From positions 1,723,501-1,787,500 of the forward strand of contig NZ_CP079194.1 of NCBI RefSeq assembly GCF_019297855.1: a stretch of DNA of 64,000 bases, given 5' to 3'. Both the position numbers and the translations under genes were made by a program. The DNA is from Gymnodinialimonas ceratoperidinii. Its GTDB lineage: Bacteria > Pseudomonadota > Alphaproteobacteria > Rhodobacterales > Rhodobacteraceae. The notes beneath the pieces are model-generated. The model was not told the DNA's origin. It worked only from the letters and a program-made list of their open reading frames with translations, and ran no database searches. The stretch's first letter is position 1. Every line of letters begins with the position of its first letter. Below are positions 8,680 through 17,271 of this stretch, piece by piece.

Positions 8680-9462
8680 ATGGCCAAGAAACCAACCTGG
8701 GTGATCGACAAGGAGCGCGGAAAGCGCGCGGCGGCAGCGGAAACCATCTGGTTGTTCGGCCTGCACGCGGTGCGTGATGCGCTGGCCAACCCTGACCGGC
8801 AAGTGCTGCGGCTGGTGACCTTGTTGAACGCGCAGGGCAAGCTTTCCGAGGCGATAGCTGCGCGCGGGATCGAGCCCGAGATCGCCGACCCGCGCAAGTT
8901 TCCGGTGCCGCTTGACGAAGGCTCGGTCCACCAGGGCGCGGCGGTGGAGGTCAAACCTCTCGATTGGGGCGATTGGCGCGCCTTGGCACGCGGCGACGGG
9001 GCGGCGCGCTCGGTCGTGGTAATGCTCGACCGGGTGAGCGATCCGCATAACGTGGGCGCGATCCTGCGCTCGGCCGAGGTCTTCGGGGCCACGGCGGTGA
9101 TTGCCCCGGCGCGGCATTCTGCGCCGGAGACCGGGGCGCTGGCCAAGACCGCCTCGGGCGCGTTGGAACGGATGCCCTATGCGCGCGTCGGCAACCTCGG
9201 CGATGCGATGGAGGCGCTGAAGGCGGACGGCTTCTGGATGGTGGGTCTGGCCGAGGAGGGCGCCGCGCCGATCGACGAGGTCGCCCGCCATCACCGTGAG
9301 AGCCACATCGCGCTGGTTCTGGGCGCCGAAGGGCCGGGGCTGCGCGAGCGGACCCGCGGGCTGTGCGATGAATTGGCAAAAGTCCCCTTCGCCCGCGACT
9401 TCGGGTCGCTGAACGTCTCCAATGCTGCCGCCGTGGCCCTATATGCCCTGACAAACAGTTAA
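8680..9462 (+). CDS. rlmB: 23S rRNA 2'-O-ribose methyltransferase, RlmB/TrmH (SpoU) family
   Basis: A 260-residue SPOUT methyltransferase. An N-terminal substrate-binding part (about 15-95, WLFGLHAVRDAL) is followed by the knotted catalytic domain with all three motifs: LDRVSDPHNVGAILRS near 114, LVLGAEGPGLRERT near 212 and LNVSNAAAVALYAL near 243. RlmB methylates G2251 in the peptidyl-transferase loop of 23S rRNA using SAM. I chose the ATG at 8680, preceded by GAGG at 5 bases; a longer start at 8614 is possible. The RNA target is inferred from domain layout; another TrmH-type target cannot be excluded. Confidence 0.85.
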   Translation: MAKKPTWVIDKERGKRAAAAETIWLFGLHAVRDALANPDRQVLRLVTLLNAQGKLSEAIAARGIEPEIADPRKFPVPLDEGSVHQGAAVEVKPLDWGDWRALARGDGAARSVVVMLDRVSDPHNVGAILRSAEVFGATAVIAPARHSAPETGALAKTASGALERMPYARVGNLGDAMEALKADGFWMVGLAEEGAAPIDEVARHHRESHIALVLGAEGPGLRERTRGLCDELAKVPFARDFGSLNVSNAAAVALYALTNS

Positions 9463-9473
9463 CGGGGTCAAGG

Positions 9474-9797
9474 ATGCCACACGCCACCAAGATTGCGACC
9501 TGCTGCTATTGCGGGCGGCGGCAGATGCTGCGGCCCACGGCGCGGGATGGCCATGAGCTGGCCTGCGGGGCCTGTGGTGCGCCCTTGCACGAGATGAAAT
9601 GGCTGAAGCCGCCCGAGGCGCGGGGGGCGCAGGTCAAACGCTCGCCCGAGCGGGTGGCGCCCCATGGTCATCGCCCGGATGACCGCGCGCCGCAGCGGCC
9701 CCAGAAGGCGCAGAAGAAGCGGAAGAAGCGCCGCAAGCCCCTGTGGCAGAAGGCGCTGGAAGAAGCGTTCGACGTGATCGAGGATATCTTTGACTGA
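9474..9797 (+). CDS. Small zinc-ribbon protein of unknown function
   Basis: A 107-residue basic protein 11 bp after the methyltransferase. The N-terminus has a CCYC group and then CGACG, which could form a four-Cys zinc ribbon. A central disordered stretch leads to a Lys/Arg cluster (KKRKKRR) and a short amphipathic acidic helix at the end. It could bind nucleic acid, which fits its place next to an RNA methyltransferase, but no function is known to me. An ATG with GGGGTCAAGG upstream supports the start. Confidence 0.7.
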   Translation: MPHATKIATCCYCGRRQMLRPTARDGHELACGACGAPLHEMKWLKPPEARGAQVKRSPERVAPHGHRPDDRAPQRPQKAQKKRKKRRKPLWQKALEEAFDVIEDIFD

Positions 9798-9819
9798 CGC
9801 GCGGTAGGCGATTCTTTCG

Positions 9820-10016
9820 ATGAGCGAGGGCGCGCGTGAAAGCAAAGTGGAAGCATCGCCGCATCCGTTCACATTTTTGTGCAGGTGCTGGAAGACAGCC
9901 GAAACCACCCCATATGCAATGACAGGCGGCGCGGGACGGAACCCTGCGCGCCCATCTCTGTCCCTCGTTCCGAAACTACGCCCGCCGGTCAAATTCCGAT
10001 GCGGGCGTCTTTTTTT
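9820..10016 (+). ncRNA. Candidate small RNA or leader RNA ending in an intrinsic terminator
   Basis: The 236 bp between two genes holds a nested helix: GACAG (9921) pairs with CTGTC (9958), and GGCGCG (9928) with CGCGCC (9947). A clear intrinsic terminator follows. A TTGACT at about 9790, with 17 bp to TCTTTC, could be a promoter starting RNA near 9822. It may be a free-standing sRNA or the attenuated leader of the CoA-binding gene, whose ATG is 18 bp past the terminator. Not matched to a known family; promoter and 5' end are guesses. Confidence 0.35.
9979..10016 (+). terminator. Intrinsic terminator just before the CoA-binding protein gene
   Basis: A perfect 7-bp stem CGCCCGC/GCGGGCG, with an inner CGG/CCG pair in the loop, is followed by a T-rich run (TCTTTTTTT). 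It ends 17 bp before the next ATG. Confidence 0.88.
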
Positions 10017-10033
10017 GCTGATAGGCTTGGGGC

Positions 10034-10504
10034 ATGACGGTGACACCCTCCGATGATCTTTTGCGCCAGGTGCTGCGCGAGTCCCGCAGCTTCGCCTGCG
10101 TAGGCGTCTCGCCCAACCCGGTGCGCCCGAGCCACTACGTGGCGCGCTACCTGAAGCTGAAGGGCTTTCGGGTCGTTCCGGTGAACCCGGTGCACGCCGG
10201 CAAGGAGTTGTTCGGTGAAACGGTCGTCTCTGACCTCGCCGGGGCGGGGCCGGTGGACGTGGTGGATATCTTCCGCCGCCCCGAGCATGTGCCTGATATC
10301 GTTGATGAAGCGCTGGCGCTGGATGTGCCGCCCAAGGTGATCTGGATGCAGATCGGCGTGACCCACGCGGAGGCCGCTGCCAAGGCCGAGGCGGCGGGGC
10401 TGACCGTGATCCAGGATCGCTGCCCGAAGATCGAGTATCAGCGGCTGTTCGGAGAGTTGCGGATGGGCGGGTTCAACACCGGAATCATCAGCTCGAAGCT
10501 GTGA
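10034..10504 (+). CDS. CoA-binding domain protein (YccU-like)
   Basis: A 156-residue single Rossmann-fold protein of the CoA_binding_2 family. It has FACVGVSPNPVRPSHYVARY near residue 17, VVPVNPVHAGKELFGE near residue 50, the VDVVDIFRRPEHVPDIV strand-helix unit and the family's ending VIQDRCPKIEYQRL. Family members bind CoA but have no settled role. A weak GGGG sequence precedes the ATG. The intrinsic terminator 17 bp upstream leaves little room for a separate promoter, so expression may depend on read-through. Confidence 0.85.
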   Translation: MTVTPSDDLLRQVLRESRSFACVGVSPNPVRPSHYVARYLKLKGFRVVPVNPVHAGKELFGETVVSDLAGAGPVDVVDIFRRPEHVPDIVDEALALDVPPKVIWMQIGVTHAEAAAKAEAAGLTVIQDRCPKIEYQRLFGELRMGGFNTGIISSKL

Positions 10505-10543
10505 GAGCGGCGGTAGCCCTCGCCGTGCGCGCTTATCGCGGGA

Positions 10544-10852
10544 TCAGCGGCTGGCCTTCTCGTCGAGGCCCGAGGTGCCATGGCGGCGCGAAAGCTCTGC
10601 CTCGATGTCCGCAAGGCTCACGTCACGGGCGGCACACATGACCAACAGGTGATAGAGCGCATCGGCGGCCTCGGCGGTGAGCTTTTCTCGGTCGCCCTTC
10701 ACCGCCTCGATGATCGCCTCCACTGCCTCTTCCCCGAATTTCTCGGCACATTTCTCGGGCCCCTTGGAGAGGAGCCTCGCCGTCCATGAGGTCTCGGGAT
10801 CGGCACCCTTGCGGGCCTCGATCGTGTCGGAAAGCTGTTGCAACGGGGTCAT
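10544..10852 (-). CDS. hisE: Phosphoribosyl-ATP diphosphatase
   Basis: A 102-residue all-helical MazG-like pyrophosphohydrolase that turns phosphoribosyl-ATP into phosphoribosyl-AMP, the second step of histidine synthesis. The metal-binding motif is clear: [11 protein letters not shown] near residue 41 and [12 protein letters not shown] near residue 61. It overlaps the end of hisF by 4 bases, so the two are translationally coupled. HisI (the cyclohydrolase) is a separate protein in this lineage and is not in the window. Confidence 0.95.
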   Translation of the reverse strand: MTPLQQLSDTIEARKGADPETSWTARLLSKGPEKCAEKFGEEAVEAIIEAVKGDREKLTAEAADALYHLLVMCAARDVSLADIEAELSRRHGTSGLDEKASR

Positions 10853-11610
10853 GGGAGCCTCACGGGGATGCCGGCCGCGGCCATGTGGGCCTTGGCCTCG
10901 GCGATGGTGTAGGTGCCGAAATGGAAGATCGAGGCGGCCAGAACGGCGGAGGCGCCGCCCTCGGTCACGCCCTCGACAAGGTGATCGAGCGTGCCGACCC
11001 CGCCCGAGGCGATGACCGGCACCGGCACAGCGTCCGAGACCGCGCGGGTCAGGGGCAGATTGAAGCCCGCCTTGGTGCCGTCGCGGTCCATCGAGGTCAG
11101 CAGGATCTCTCCGGCGCCGTGGGCCACGACGGTGCGCGCGAAATCCACGGCGTCGATGCCGGTGGGTTTGCGGCCGCCGTGGGTGAAGATCTCCCATTTG
11201 CCCGGCGCCACGGTCTTGGCGTCGATCGCCACGACGATGCATTGCGAGCCGAATTTGTCCGCCGCCCGCGCCACGCAGGTGGGATCGGCCACGGCGGCGG
11301 AGTTGAAGCTGACCTTGTCGGCACCTGCCAGCAGCAGGTTGCGCACGTCGTCGACGGTGCGCACGCCGCCCCCGACGGTGAGCGGCATGAAGCATTGCTC
11401 GGCCGTGCGGGTGGCCAGATCATACATCGTGCCGCGGTTCTCGTGGGTGGCCTTGATGTCGAGGAAACAGAGTTCGTCCGCACCGGCCGCGTCATAGGCG
11501 CGGGCCTGCTCCACCGGATCGCCCGCGTCGATCAGGTCGACGAAATTGACGCCCTTGACGGTGCGGCCCTCGGCGACGTCGAGGCAGGGAATGATGCGGG
11601 TTTTGAGCAT
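10849..11610 (-). CDS. hisF: Imidazole glycerol phosphate synthase, cyclase subunit
   Basis: A 253-residue (beta/alpha)8 barrel. It has the catalytic Asp of PCLDVAEG at residue 11 and of VVAIDAKTV near residue 130, plus the phosphate-binding loops GGGVRT and ASGGVG. With HisH it makes imidazole glycerol phosphate and AICAR from PRFAR. Its start is separated from the next his gene (hisA) by an unrelated forward-strand gene and a small membrane gene. The length is normal for the family. Confidence 0.96.
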   Translation of the reverse strand: MLKTRIIPCLDVAEGRTVKGVNFVDLIDAGDPVEQARAYDAAGADELCFLDIKATHENRGTMYDLATRTAEQCFMPLTVGGGVRTVDDVRNLLLAGADKVSFNSAAVADPTCVARAADKFGSQCIVVAIDAKTVAPGKWEIFTHGGRKPTGIDAVDFARTVVAHGAGEILLTSMDRDGTKAGFNLPLTRAVSDAVPVPVIASGGVGTLDHLVEGVTEGGASAVLAASIFHFGTYTIAEAKAHMAAAGIPVRLP

Positions 11611-11742
11611 GGGATCTTGTCCGGTTGTCTGGGGCTCGTCTTAGGCAAGGCCCGGGGGATTTGCAAACCGGAGCGCGGGTTTCGGTGAAATGCCCGATTT
11701 CGTGTATGCTGCGGACGTCAGGATGCAGGGAGGGGCAGGGAC

Positions 11743-12498
11743 ATGGACGACGAAATCGGCGATCTGAAGGTGCGTCTTTTGGCTCACGACGCGGATTTTG
11801 AACGCAGACATGGGATGACGGACCGCAGGCTGGAGGCGGGGCTCGCCGCGCAGCACGTGCGGCGGAAGATGACCTGGGATTGCGTGGGCGGACGCGACCC
11901 GGACCCTTATCGGAAAAGCCTGCGGGCCGAGACCGGCATCTTCTTTCACGGGATGAACTGGCCCCTGGAAAAGCCGAAGCTGACGGACGACGAACTGCGC
12001 GCGCGCAGCGAGGCCGTGCGGGACCAGTTCGTTCTGGATACTGGCTTCGACAGCCCGCTCGCGCTGGACGCCGCCCTGCAGCAAAAGTACGGCGTGCACT
12101 ACGCGGCTTTCGATATCGACGTGCTGATCGCGCCACTGAAGCCGAAATACTGCCTCGATATTCGCGTGACGGTGCTGCGCAAGCCTTTCGAAGTTCACGA
12201 GCGGGATCAGACGTTGCTCCGCTACCGGGTGTTCCTGTTGCTGCCGGCCTACCTCGACATCGAGGTCACGCCGACCCACGAATGCATCGACGGGCTCCGG
12301 ATGAAGATCCCGAAGGAACAGCGGTGGGCCCGCCAGACCCGCAAGCGCGAGGTGATCAAGCCCGCCAAGCCCGGCAGCAAGGCAGTCCGCGTCGCGGCGG
12401 TGGAGGCGGAGTTGAAGCGGATATTCCATGAGGAGATGAACCTGCGCGCCGAGCGGGAGCGTCGCCGGAAGGAGCTGACGGACATCCAAGGGGAATAG
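11743..12498 (+). CDS. Hypothetical charged protein
   Basis: A 251-residue soluble protein I do not recognise. It is rich in Arg, Lys, Glu and Asp. There is a possible beta-rich middle (YCLDIRVTVLRKPFEVHE, then YRVFLLLPAYLDIEVTP) and a long basic C-terminal helix that could form a coiled coil (KAVRVAAVEAELKRIF). There is no signal peptide or membrane segment. The ribosome binding site (AGGGAGGGGCAGGG) is strong. It lies on the opposite strand inside the his region, next to a dispersed repeat, so it looks like an insertion into that cluster. Confidence 0.75.
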   Translation: MDDEIGDLKVRLLAHDADFERRHGMTDRRLEAGLAAQHVRRKMTWDCVGGRDPDPYRKSLRAETGIFFHGMNWPLEKPKLTDDELRARSEAVRDQFVLDTGFDSPLALDAALQQKYGVHYAAFDIDVLIAPLKPKYCLDIRVTVLRKPFEVHERDQTLLRYRVFLLLPAYLDIEVTPTHECIDGLRMKIPKEQRWARQTRKREVIKPAKPGSKAVRVAAVEAELKRIFHEEMNLRAERERRRKELTDIQGE

Positions 12499-12559
12499 GG
12501 GGTATGCGGACGGCGAGGGGGAGCCGCAGGCGCTGCTTTTCGGGGCGAGGGTAGGATGA

Positions 12560-12589
12560 GTTGTATTGGCCAAGATGAAGGGGGAGCGG
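12560..12589 (+). repeat. Dispersed intergenic repeat, copy 2
   Basis: 30 bp with the core TATTGGCCAAGATGAAGG, 62 bp after the gene at 11743. It is identical to copy 3 at 18289 over the whole 30 bp. Confidence 0.78.
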
Positions 12590-12660
12590 TGGGAGAGGCC
12601 GCGGCCGTGGCGTTTGTTTATGCGCGGTGCCGGGGATGGGATCGGCCCGCGCTCGCGCGG

Positions 12661-13023
12661 CTAGCGGCGGCGGCGTCTGCGGAGGATGATCTCTGACACC
12701 AGGGCCACGAGGAAGAGGCCGAGGGCGTAGAGGGTGGCGAAGGCGAAGTTGAGAAAGCCCAGGCTGATGAGCCAATCCGCCGTGTCGGGATCGATCCATG
12801 GGCAGTCGATGAAGCCGTAGAGCCAATTGCCCGTGCAACTTTCGCCGAGAAAGAGCATCACGGCGAAGCACAGGGTGAGCCAGAGGGCCGGGGTGATCGC
12901 GCCCCACCGCAGAAGGCGGGCCAGGCGGTAATCGACGCTGAACCACGCCCAGAGCAGGAACAGCCCGCAGACCAGATAGAGCGTGCCGAGGACAACGAGT
13001 GTGCCGACGACGGTCTCGCTCAT
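12661..13023 (-). CDS. Small integral membrane protein
   Basis: A 120-residue protein with about four hydrophobic stretches ([20 protein letters not shown] at the N-terminus, one around 42-58, one around 85-110) ending in a run of Arg. The ATG overlaps the hisA stop by 4 bases, so it is translated with hisA. I know no function; the coupling may be positional only, as nothing suggests a role in histidine synthesis. Confidence 0.75.
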   Translation of the reverse strand: MSETVVGTLVVLGTLYLVCGLFLLWAWFSVDYRLARLLRWGAITPALWLTLCFAVMLFLGESCTGNWLYGFIDCPWIDPDTADWLISLGFLNFAFATLYALGLFLVALVSEIILRRRRRR

Positions 13024-13736
13024 GCGAGGGCGGCGAGCGCGTCGCGCAGGTCGAGCGCGCCATCGTAGAGCGCGCGGCCCGAGATTGCGCCGGCGATCAC
13101 CCCGGTCTCCTTGAGCGAGACGAGGTCCAGCATCGAGGAGACGCCGCCGCTGGCGATGACGGGGATCGAGGTGGCGCGGGCCAGTTCGGCCGTGGCCTGG
13201 ATGTTCGGGCCGCCCATGGCGCCGTCGCGGTCGATATCGGTGTAGATGATCGCGGCCACGCCGGCATCCTCGAAGGCTTTCGCAAGATCGGTGACCATGA
13301 CGTCGGTCTCTTCCGCCCACCCCTTGGTGGCGACCCGGCCCTTGCGCGCATCGATGCCCACGGCGATCTTGCCGGGGAAGCTGCGGGCGGCCTCGCGCAC
13401 AAGATCGGGATCTTCCACGGCCGCGGTGCCGAGGATCACGCGGGCGATGCCCTTCTCCAGCCAGGTCTCGATAGTGGCCATGTCGCGGATGCCGCCGCCC
13501 AGTTGCGCCGGCACCGACGTGGCCTTCAGGATCGCTTCCACCGCAGCGCCGTTCACCGGCTCCCCCGCGAAGGCGCCGTTCAGGTCGACAAGGTGCAGCC
13601 ATTGGCAGCCTGCCTGCTCGAACGCGAGGGCCTGTGCGGCGGGGTCGGTGTTGAAGACGGTGGCCTCGGACATCTCACCGCGCAGAAGGCGCACGGCATT
13701 GCCATCCTTGAGATCAATCGCAGGGTAGAGAATCAT
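13020..13736 (-). CDS. hisA: Phosphoribosylformimino-AICAR ribotide isomerase
   Basis: A 238-residue (beta/alpha)8 barrel homologous to HisF. The catalytic pair is Asp8 in [10 protein letters not shown] and the Asp in [14 protein letters not shown] near residue 129. It catalyses the Amadori rearrangement of ProFAR to PRFAR in histidine synthesis. I chose the ATG at 13736, which matches the family N-terminus; the frame runs further upstream but with unrelated residues. Confidence 0.95.
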   Translation of the reverse strand: MILYPAIDLKDGNAVRLLRGEMSEATVFNTDPAAQALAFEQAGCQWLHLVDLNGAFAGEPVNGAAVEAILKATSVPAQLGGGIRDMATIETWLEKGIARVILGTAAVEDPDLVREAARSFPGKIAVGIDARKGRVATKGWAEETDVMVTDLAKAFEDAGVAAIIYTDIDRDGAMGGPNIQATAELARATSIPVIASGGVSSMLDLVSLKETGVIAGAISGRALYDGALDLRDALAALA

Positions 13737-13902
13737 CTGTGGCGCTCCTTTGCAACGCGGGTGGCAGCACGCAGTGTCTGTACGAGGCGGTTCTTCTCTC
13801 AACTTCGGCGTCAAGGCAAGGGCAAGCCGCCGTCACGTCACGCTTGCCAGAGCCGCGCGCGCTGAGCACGATCCGGGCATCAGGATTTGGGAGGATCATC
13901 AC

Positions 13903-14292
13903 ATGAAGAAAACCATTCTCGCCGCGTGTATCGCGACGATCGGCATGGCAGGTGCGGCGCTGGCGGATGCGGCCCACGGTGTCTGGCAGACGGAAGTCGA
14001 CGACGGCGCATACGCCTTTGTCACGCTCGGACCCTGCGGCGGCGCGGTCTGCGGGACGATCACGCGCACGTTCAATTCCAGCGGCGAATACCAGTCCGAG
14101 AACATCGGGCGGCAGATCGTCATCGACATGGTGCCGAACGGCGATGGTACCTACGAGGGCTCGGTCTGGCGGCCCTCCAACAACCGCGTCTACATCGGCC
14201 GCATGGCGGTGAACGGCAATGCGATCACCCTGCGCGGCTGCGTTGCGGGCGGGTTGATCTGCGCGCGTCAGAACTGGACGCGGGTGCAGTAA
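13903..14292 (+). CDS. DUF2147-type secreted protein
   Basis: A 129-residue protein with a Sec signal peptide (KKTILAACIATIGMAGAALA, cleavage after ALA near 22). The mature part reads AHGVWQTEVDDGAYAFVTL then GPCGGAVCGTI, the pattern of DUF2147, a small beta-rich periplasmic domain. Four Cys residues may form disulfides. It is preceded by GGGAGG and followed by a strong terminator, so it is a single-gene unit between hisA and the rest of the his genes. Function is unknown. Confidence 0.8.
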   Translation: MKKTILAACIATIGMAGAALADAAHGVWQTEVDDGAYAFVTLGPCGGAVCGTITRTFNSSGEYQSENIGRQIVIDMVPNGDGTYEGSVWRPSNNRVYIGRMAVNGNAITLRGCVAGGLICARQNWTRVQ

Positions 14293-14312
14293 GGCGCGGC
14301 TCTTGGCATTAG

Positions 14313-14349
14313 AAAGGGCGGTCCCTCGGGGCCGCCCTTTTTCGTTTTT
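14313..14349 (+). terminator. Intrinsic terminator after the DUF2147 gene
   Basis: The 9-bp stem AAAGGGCGG/CCGCCCTTT with a 10-base loop and a following T-rich stretch lies 20 bp after the stop codon. Its A-rich 5' side could also give some termination on the minus strand, towards 14375. Confidence 0.9.
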
Positions 14350-14374
14350 GCCGAGCAAATGGAGGCCAGCCCGC

Positions 14375-14815
14375 CTAGCCGCCGTAGGCCTGCCATTGCG
14401 ACAGGCGGATCGTCGAGGCGCGGGTGCCGGCGGGTGCGTTCATCGCGCGGCGCACCTGCGAGGTGGGCGCGCAAGACAGGATGTGACCGCCGCTCGATGT
14501 CCGCGCCGATACGCAGAGCCCGTCGCGGCCGCCATCCACTTCGCCCGAGTAGATCGGGTAGCCCTGGCCAAAGGGTGTCGGGTTCGCGCCGGGCACCAGG
14601 CGGCAGACGGTGCGGATGCCGTCGCGGTCCCGCGCATGTTGCGTCAGCGCGAGGACCTGCCCATAGGCCGGCGGAACTTCGAGTTCTAGATCAAAGGCAT
14701 AGGTGCCGGTAAAGCAATTCGCCGCGGTGTAGTTCTCGGGGTAGACGACGGTGGTGGTGGGCGTACAGGCCGACAGGCCGATGAGGGCCAGGGCGGCGAA
14801 GAGAAAACGGATCAA
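14375..14815 (-). CDS. Hypothetical lipoprotein
   Basis: A 146-residue protein with a lipoprotein signal peptide: a short hydrophobic stretch ending in the lipobox LSAC, with the lipidated Cys at 17. The mature part starts TPTTTVVYPENYTAANC and is rich in Thr, Gly and Tyr with several Cys. No domain is recognised. It lies between hisH and hisA on the same strand, 150 bp after hisH, so it may have its own promoter. Function is unknown. Confidence 0.72.
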   Translation of the reverse strand: MIRFLFAALALIGLSACTPTTTVVYPENYTAANCFTGTYAFDLELEVPPAYGQVLALTQHARDRDGIRTVCRLVPGANPTPFGQGYPIYSGEVDGGRDGLCVSARTSSGGHILSCAPTSQVRRAMNAPAGTRASTIRLSQWQAYGG

Positions 14816-14965
14816 GGTAAATGCTCCTGAGGATTGGGTTCACGGGTCTGTGAAGTCTAGGACACGCGGAGCGAGCGTGCATGAGGCAATCGGCCGGAGC
14901 AGCGGAAAAACCTCGGGCCGCGTGCCGCAAATGACCTGTCCGATTGGACAGGCGCGCGGGGCCTC

Positions 14966-15604
14966 TCAGGGGCGCCAATTCAGGAAGTTGGCGATCATCC
15001 GAAGGCCGGAAGACTGGCTCTTCTCAGGATGGAACTGCATGCCCACCATCGTGTCGCGCCCGACGATGGCGGTGACCTGTCCGCCGTAATCCACATGGGC
15101 CAGAAGATGCGCGTTATCAGCGGGTTGCATGGCATAGGAGTGGACGAAATAGGCGTGGTCGCCGGTACTTACACCGTCAAGCACCGGGTGCGGGCGGTCA
15201 ATCACGAGGTCGTTCCACCCCATGTGCGGCACCTTCAGAGCCGTGTCGGCAGGGGTGATCTCGGTCACCTCACCGGGAATCCAGCCGAAGCCCGCCACAT
15301 CCTCGTATTCGCGGCCCCAGGAGGTCATCATCTGCATGCCGACGCAGATCCCGAGGAAGGGTCGACCGCGCCGCTCGACCGCTTCTAGCAGTGCCTCCTC
15401 CAGACCGTCGAACTGGGCCAGACCGCGGCGGCAGGCGGGGAAGGCGCCGTCACCGGGCAACACGATCCGGTCGGCTTTGGCCACCACATCGGGGTCGGAG
15501 GACACGACGAGCGCCCCGGCGCCGGTCTCGACCGCCATGCGCTGGAACGCCTTTTCGGCCGAGTGCAGGTTGCCCGCGTCGTAATCGATCAGGACCGTCG
15601 TCAT
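14966..15604 (-). CDS. hisH: Imidazole glycerol phosphate synthase, glutamine amidotransferase subunit
   Basis: A 212-residue class I glutaminase. The catalytic Cys is in FLGICVGMQMM (residue 87), with His and Glu in GMQFHPEKSQ (about 192 and 194); LPGDGAFPAC forms the oxyanion region. It supplies ammonia to HisF. It follows hisB by 53 bp on the same strand, so hisB-hisH is probably one transcript. Confidence 0.96.
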   Translation of the reverse strand: MTTVLIDYDAGNLHSAEKAFQRMAVETGAGALVVSSDPDVVAKADRIVLPGDGAFPACRRGLAQFDGLEEALLEAVERRGRPFLGICVGMQMMTSWGREYEDVAGFGWIPGEVTEITPADTALKVPHMGWNDLVIDRPHPVLDGVSTGDHAYFVHSYAMQPADNAHLLAHVDYGGQVTAIVGRDTMVGMQFHPEKSQSSGLRMIANFLNWRP

Positions 15605-15657
15605 GGGGTATCTTCCCGTAGGTTATCGAGTGTTGTCAGGGGCTTGTGAAGCAAAGC

Positions 15658-16245
15658 TCAGAGGCTGCCCTTGGTCGAAGGGATCGCATCGGCCTTGCGC
15701 GGGTCTACCTCCAGCGCGTCGCGCAGCGCGCGGGCGACGGCCTTGAAGGCGGCCTCGGCGATGTGGTGGCTGTTGAAACCCGCCGCCTGCGTGATGTGCA
15801 AGGTGATGCCGCCGTGGGTGGCAAGGGCTTGGAAGAACTCGCGCACCAACTCGGTGTCGAACGTGCCGATCTTCTGGGTCGGCATCGCAACCTCCCAGAC
15901 GAGGAAGGGCCGCCCCGAGAGGTCCAGCGCGCAGGCCACGCGGGCGTCATCCATCGGCAGCACGCATTCGCCGTAGCGCCGGATGCCGCGTTTGTCGCCC
16001 ATGGCCTCGCTCAACGCCTGACCGAGCGCGATGCCCACGTCCTCCACCGAGTGGTGGTCGTCGATGTGCAGATCGCCGTCGCAGCGCACCTTCATGTCGA
16101 TCAGCGCGTGGCGCGCCAACTGATCGAGCATGTGGTCGAAGAAGCCCACCCCGGTCTGATTGTCATAGGTGCCGGTGCCATCGAGGGTGATCTCGACAGA
16201 GATCTCGGTCTCGGCGGTCTTGCGGTTGATCTGGGCGGTGCGCAT
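15658..16245 (-). CDS. hisB: Imidazoleglycerol-phosphate dehydratase
   Basis: A 195-residue protein made of the duplicated GHMP-like half domains. It has [12 protein letters not shown] near 35 and DDHHSVED at 62-69, both supplying the manganese-binding His/Glu residues, and the second-half partner [15 protein letters not shown]. It dehydrates imidazole glycerol phosphate to imidazole acetol phosphate. I chose the ATG at 16245, preceded by AGGAGAGG at good spacing; the frame extends upstream but without family similarity. Confidence 0.96.
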   Translation of the reverse strand: MRTAQINRKTAETEISVEITLDGTGTYDNQTGVGFFDHMLDQLARHALIDMKVRCDGDLHIDDHHSVEDVGIALGQALSEAMGDKRGIRRYGECVLPMDDARVACALDLSGRPFLVWEVAMPTQKIGTFDTELVREFFQALATHGGITLHITQAAGFNSHHIAEAAFKAVARALRDALEVDPRKADAIPSTKGSL

Positions 16246-16365
16246 GGGGCCTCTCCTGTCGACGCGGCCATTCGTGTTGGAGGCAGTGTATAGGGGCCCG
16301 GTGCGGCGGGGGGAAGGGCGGAGTGGGGCAGGGATGTGGCGCGGCGCGGGCCGGGCCATCCGCGC

Positions 16366-16788
16366 CTAGTCCGGGCGCTGTGGATCCTCGGGGTTGCTGG
16401 AGAAAAGGGCGATCTTGTTGCCCTGCGGGTCGCGCAGATAGGCGACGTAGAAGCGCGGGCCATAGGCGGCGCGAAAACCCGGCTTCCCCTCATCGCTACC
16501 ACCAGCGGCCAGAGCGGCGCCATGGAGCGCGCGCACCTGCACCTGATCGCGCGCCTCGAAAGCGACCATGGCCCCGTTCCCGGCAGAGGCAGGGCGGCCA
16601 TCGAAGGTGGGTTTGACGTAAAAATCCGGCAGGCGGAGGTCTTGCCCAGGATCGAACGGTAAAGCGAAGCTCAACCCCTCAAGGCTCTCGGAAAGATCAT
16701 ACCCCAGTTGCGGCAGAAACGCCGTGTAGAAGCGCTTCGCAAGGGCGAGGTCATCGGCACCGACAGTGACATAGGCGATCATGGGCAA
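16366..16788 (-). CDS. VOC/glyoxalase-fold protein
   Basis: A 140-residue protein with the paired beta-alpha-beta-beta-beta modules of the vicinal oxygen chelate superfamily: YVTVGADDLALAKRFYTAFL at the N-terminus and FYVAYLRDPQGNKIALFS at the C-terminus. The set of metal ligands of true glyoxalases is not obvious, so it may be a binding or resistance-type member. It lies 120 bp upstream of hisB on the same strand but is unlikely to belong to histidine synthesis. Confidence 0.78.
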   Translation of the reverse strand: MPMIAYVTVGADDLALAKRFYTAFLPQLGYDLSESLEGLSFALPFDPGQDLRLPDFYVKPTFDGRPASAGNGAMVAFEARDQVQVRALHGAALAAGGSDEGKPGFRAAYGPRFYVAYLRDPQGNKIALFSSNPEDPQRPD

Positions 16789-16888
16789 GCTCCAAGCGGG
16801 CGCGGCGAGGTAAACATCGCGAAGGCTAGCAGGAGAAATTGGCCCTGTCGCGCGCTCCGGTCATTCGGCGCCGCATACATCAGCCCTG

Positions 16889-16919
16889 AAACGACGAAGG
16901 GCCGCCCGAGGGCGACCCT
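16889..16919 (-). terminator. Likely terminator of the tRNA-Gly transcript
   Basis: On the minus strand AGGGTCGCC pairs with GGCGGCCCT (one G-U pair) around a short loop, followed by a weak T-containing tract (TCGTCGTTTC). It lies about 35 bp past the tRNA end. The U tract is poor. Confidence 0.5.
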
Positions 16920-16952
16920 ATCGAAAACCACTGGGGTAGGAGTGGCTTAAAT

Positions 16953-17027
16953 TGGAGCGGGCGAGGCGATTCGAACGCCCGACCCTAACCTTGGCAAGGT
17001 TATGCTCTACCCCTGAGCTACGCCCGC
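16953..17027 (-). tRNA. tRNA-Gly (GCC)
   Basis: 75 bases with an encoded CCA end. The acceptor stem is GCGGGCG/CGCCCGC with discriminator T, the D arm is GTAGCTCAGGGGTAGAGC, and the anticodon stem-loop AACCT-TGCCA-AGGTT gives anticodon GCC. The T arm carries GTTCGAATC. All four stems close. Confidence 0.97.
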
Positions 17028-17234
17028 TCTGTGAGGCGTTCTCTACAAATAGTTCCCGGGGGGTGCAAGAGAGAATTTTCCACCAACGCGCCATTATTTT
17101 CGACAATCCCTCCCGAAGGCCGTGACCAAAGTAGGATTACGTCGACGCAGCAGTAGAAACTTAAACTGCAAACCCCCAATTTGCCGCGCCCGCCTCCCAT
17201 AGCCCGCCCCGCGCGACCCCGCACAGATACGCGC

Positions 17235-17262
17235 CCGCTCCCTTCATCTTGGCCCATACAAC
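17235..17262 (-). repeat. Dispersed intergenic repeat, copy 4
   Basis: A reverse-strand copy with the core TATGGGCCAAGATGAAGG, two G residues shorter than copies 1-3. It lies in the 326-bp gap between the phosphodiesterase and tRNA-Gly genes and is joined to the hairpin pair at 17272-17313. I see no gene in the gap. Confidence 0.7.
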
Positions 17263-17271
17263 TCCGGGGGA

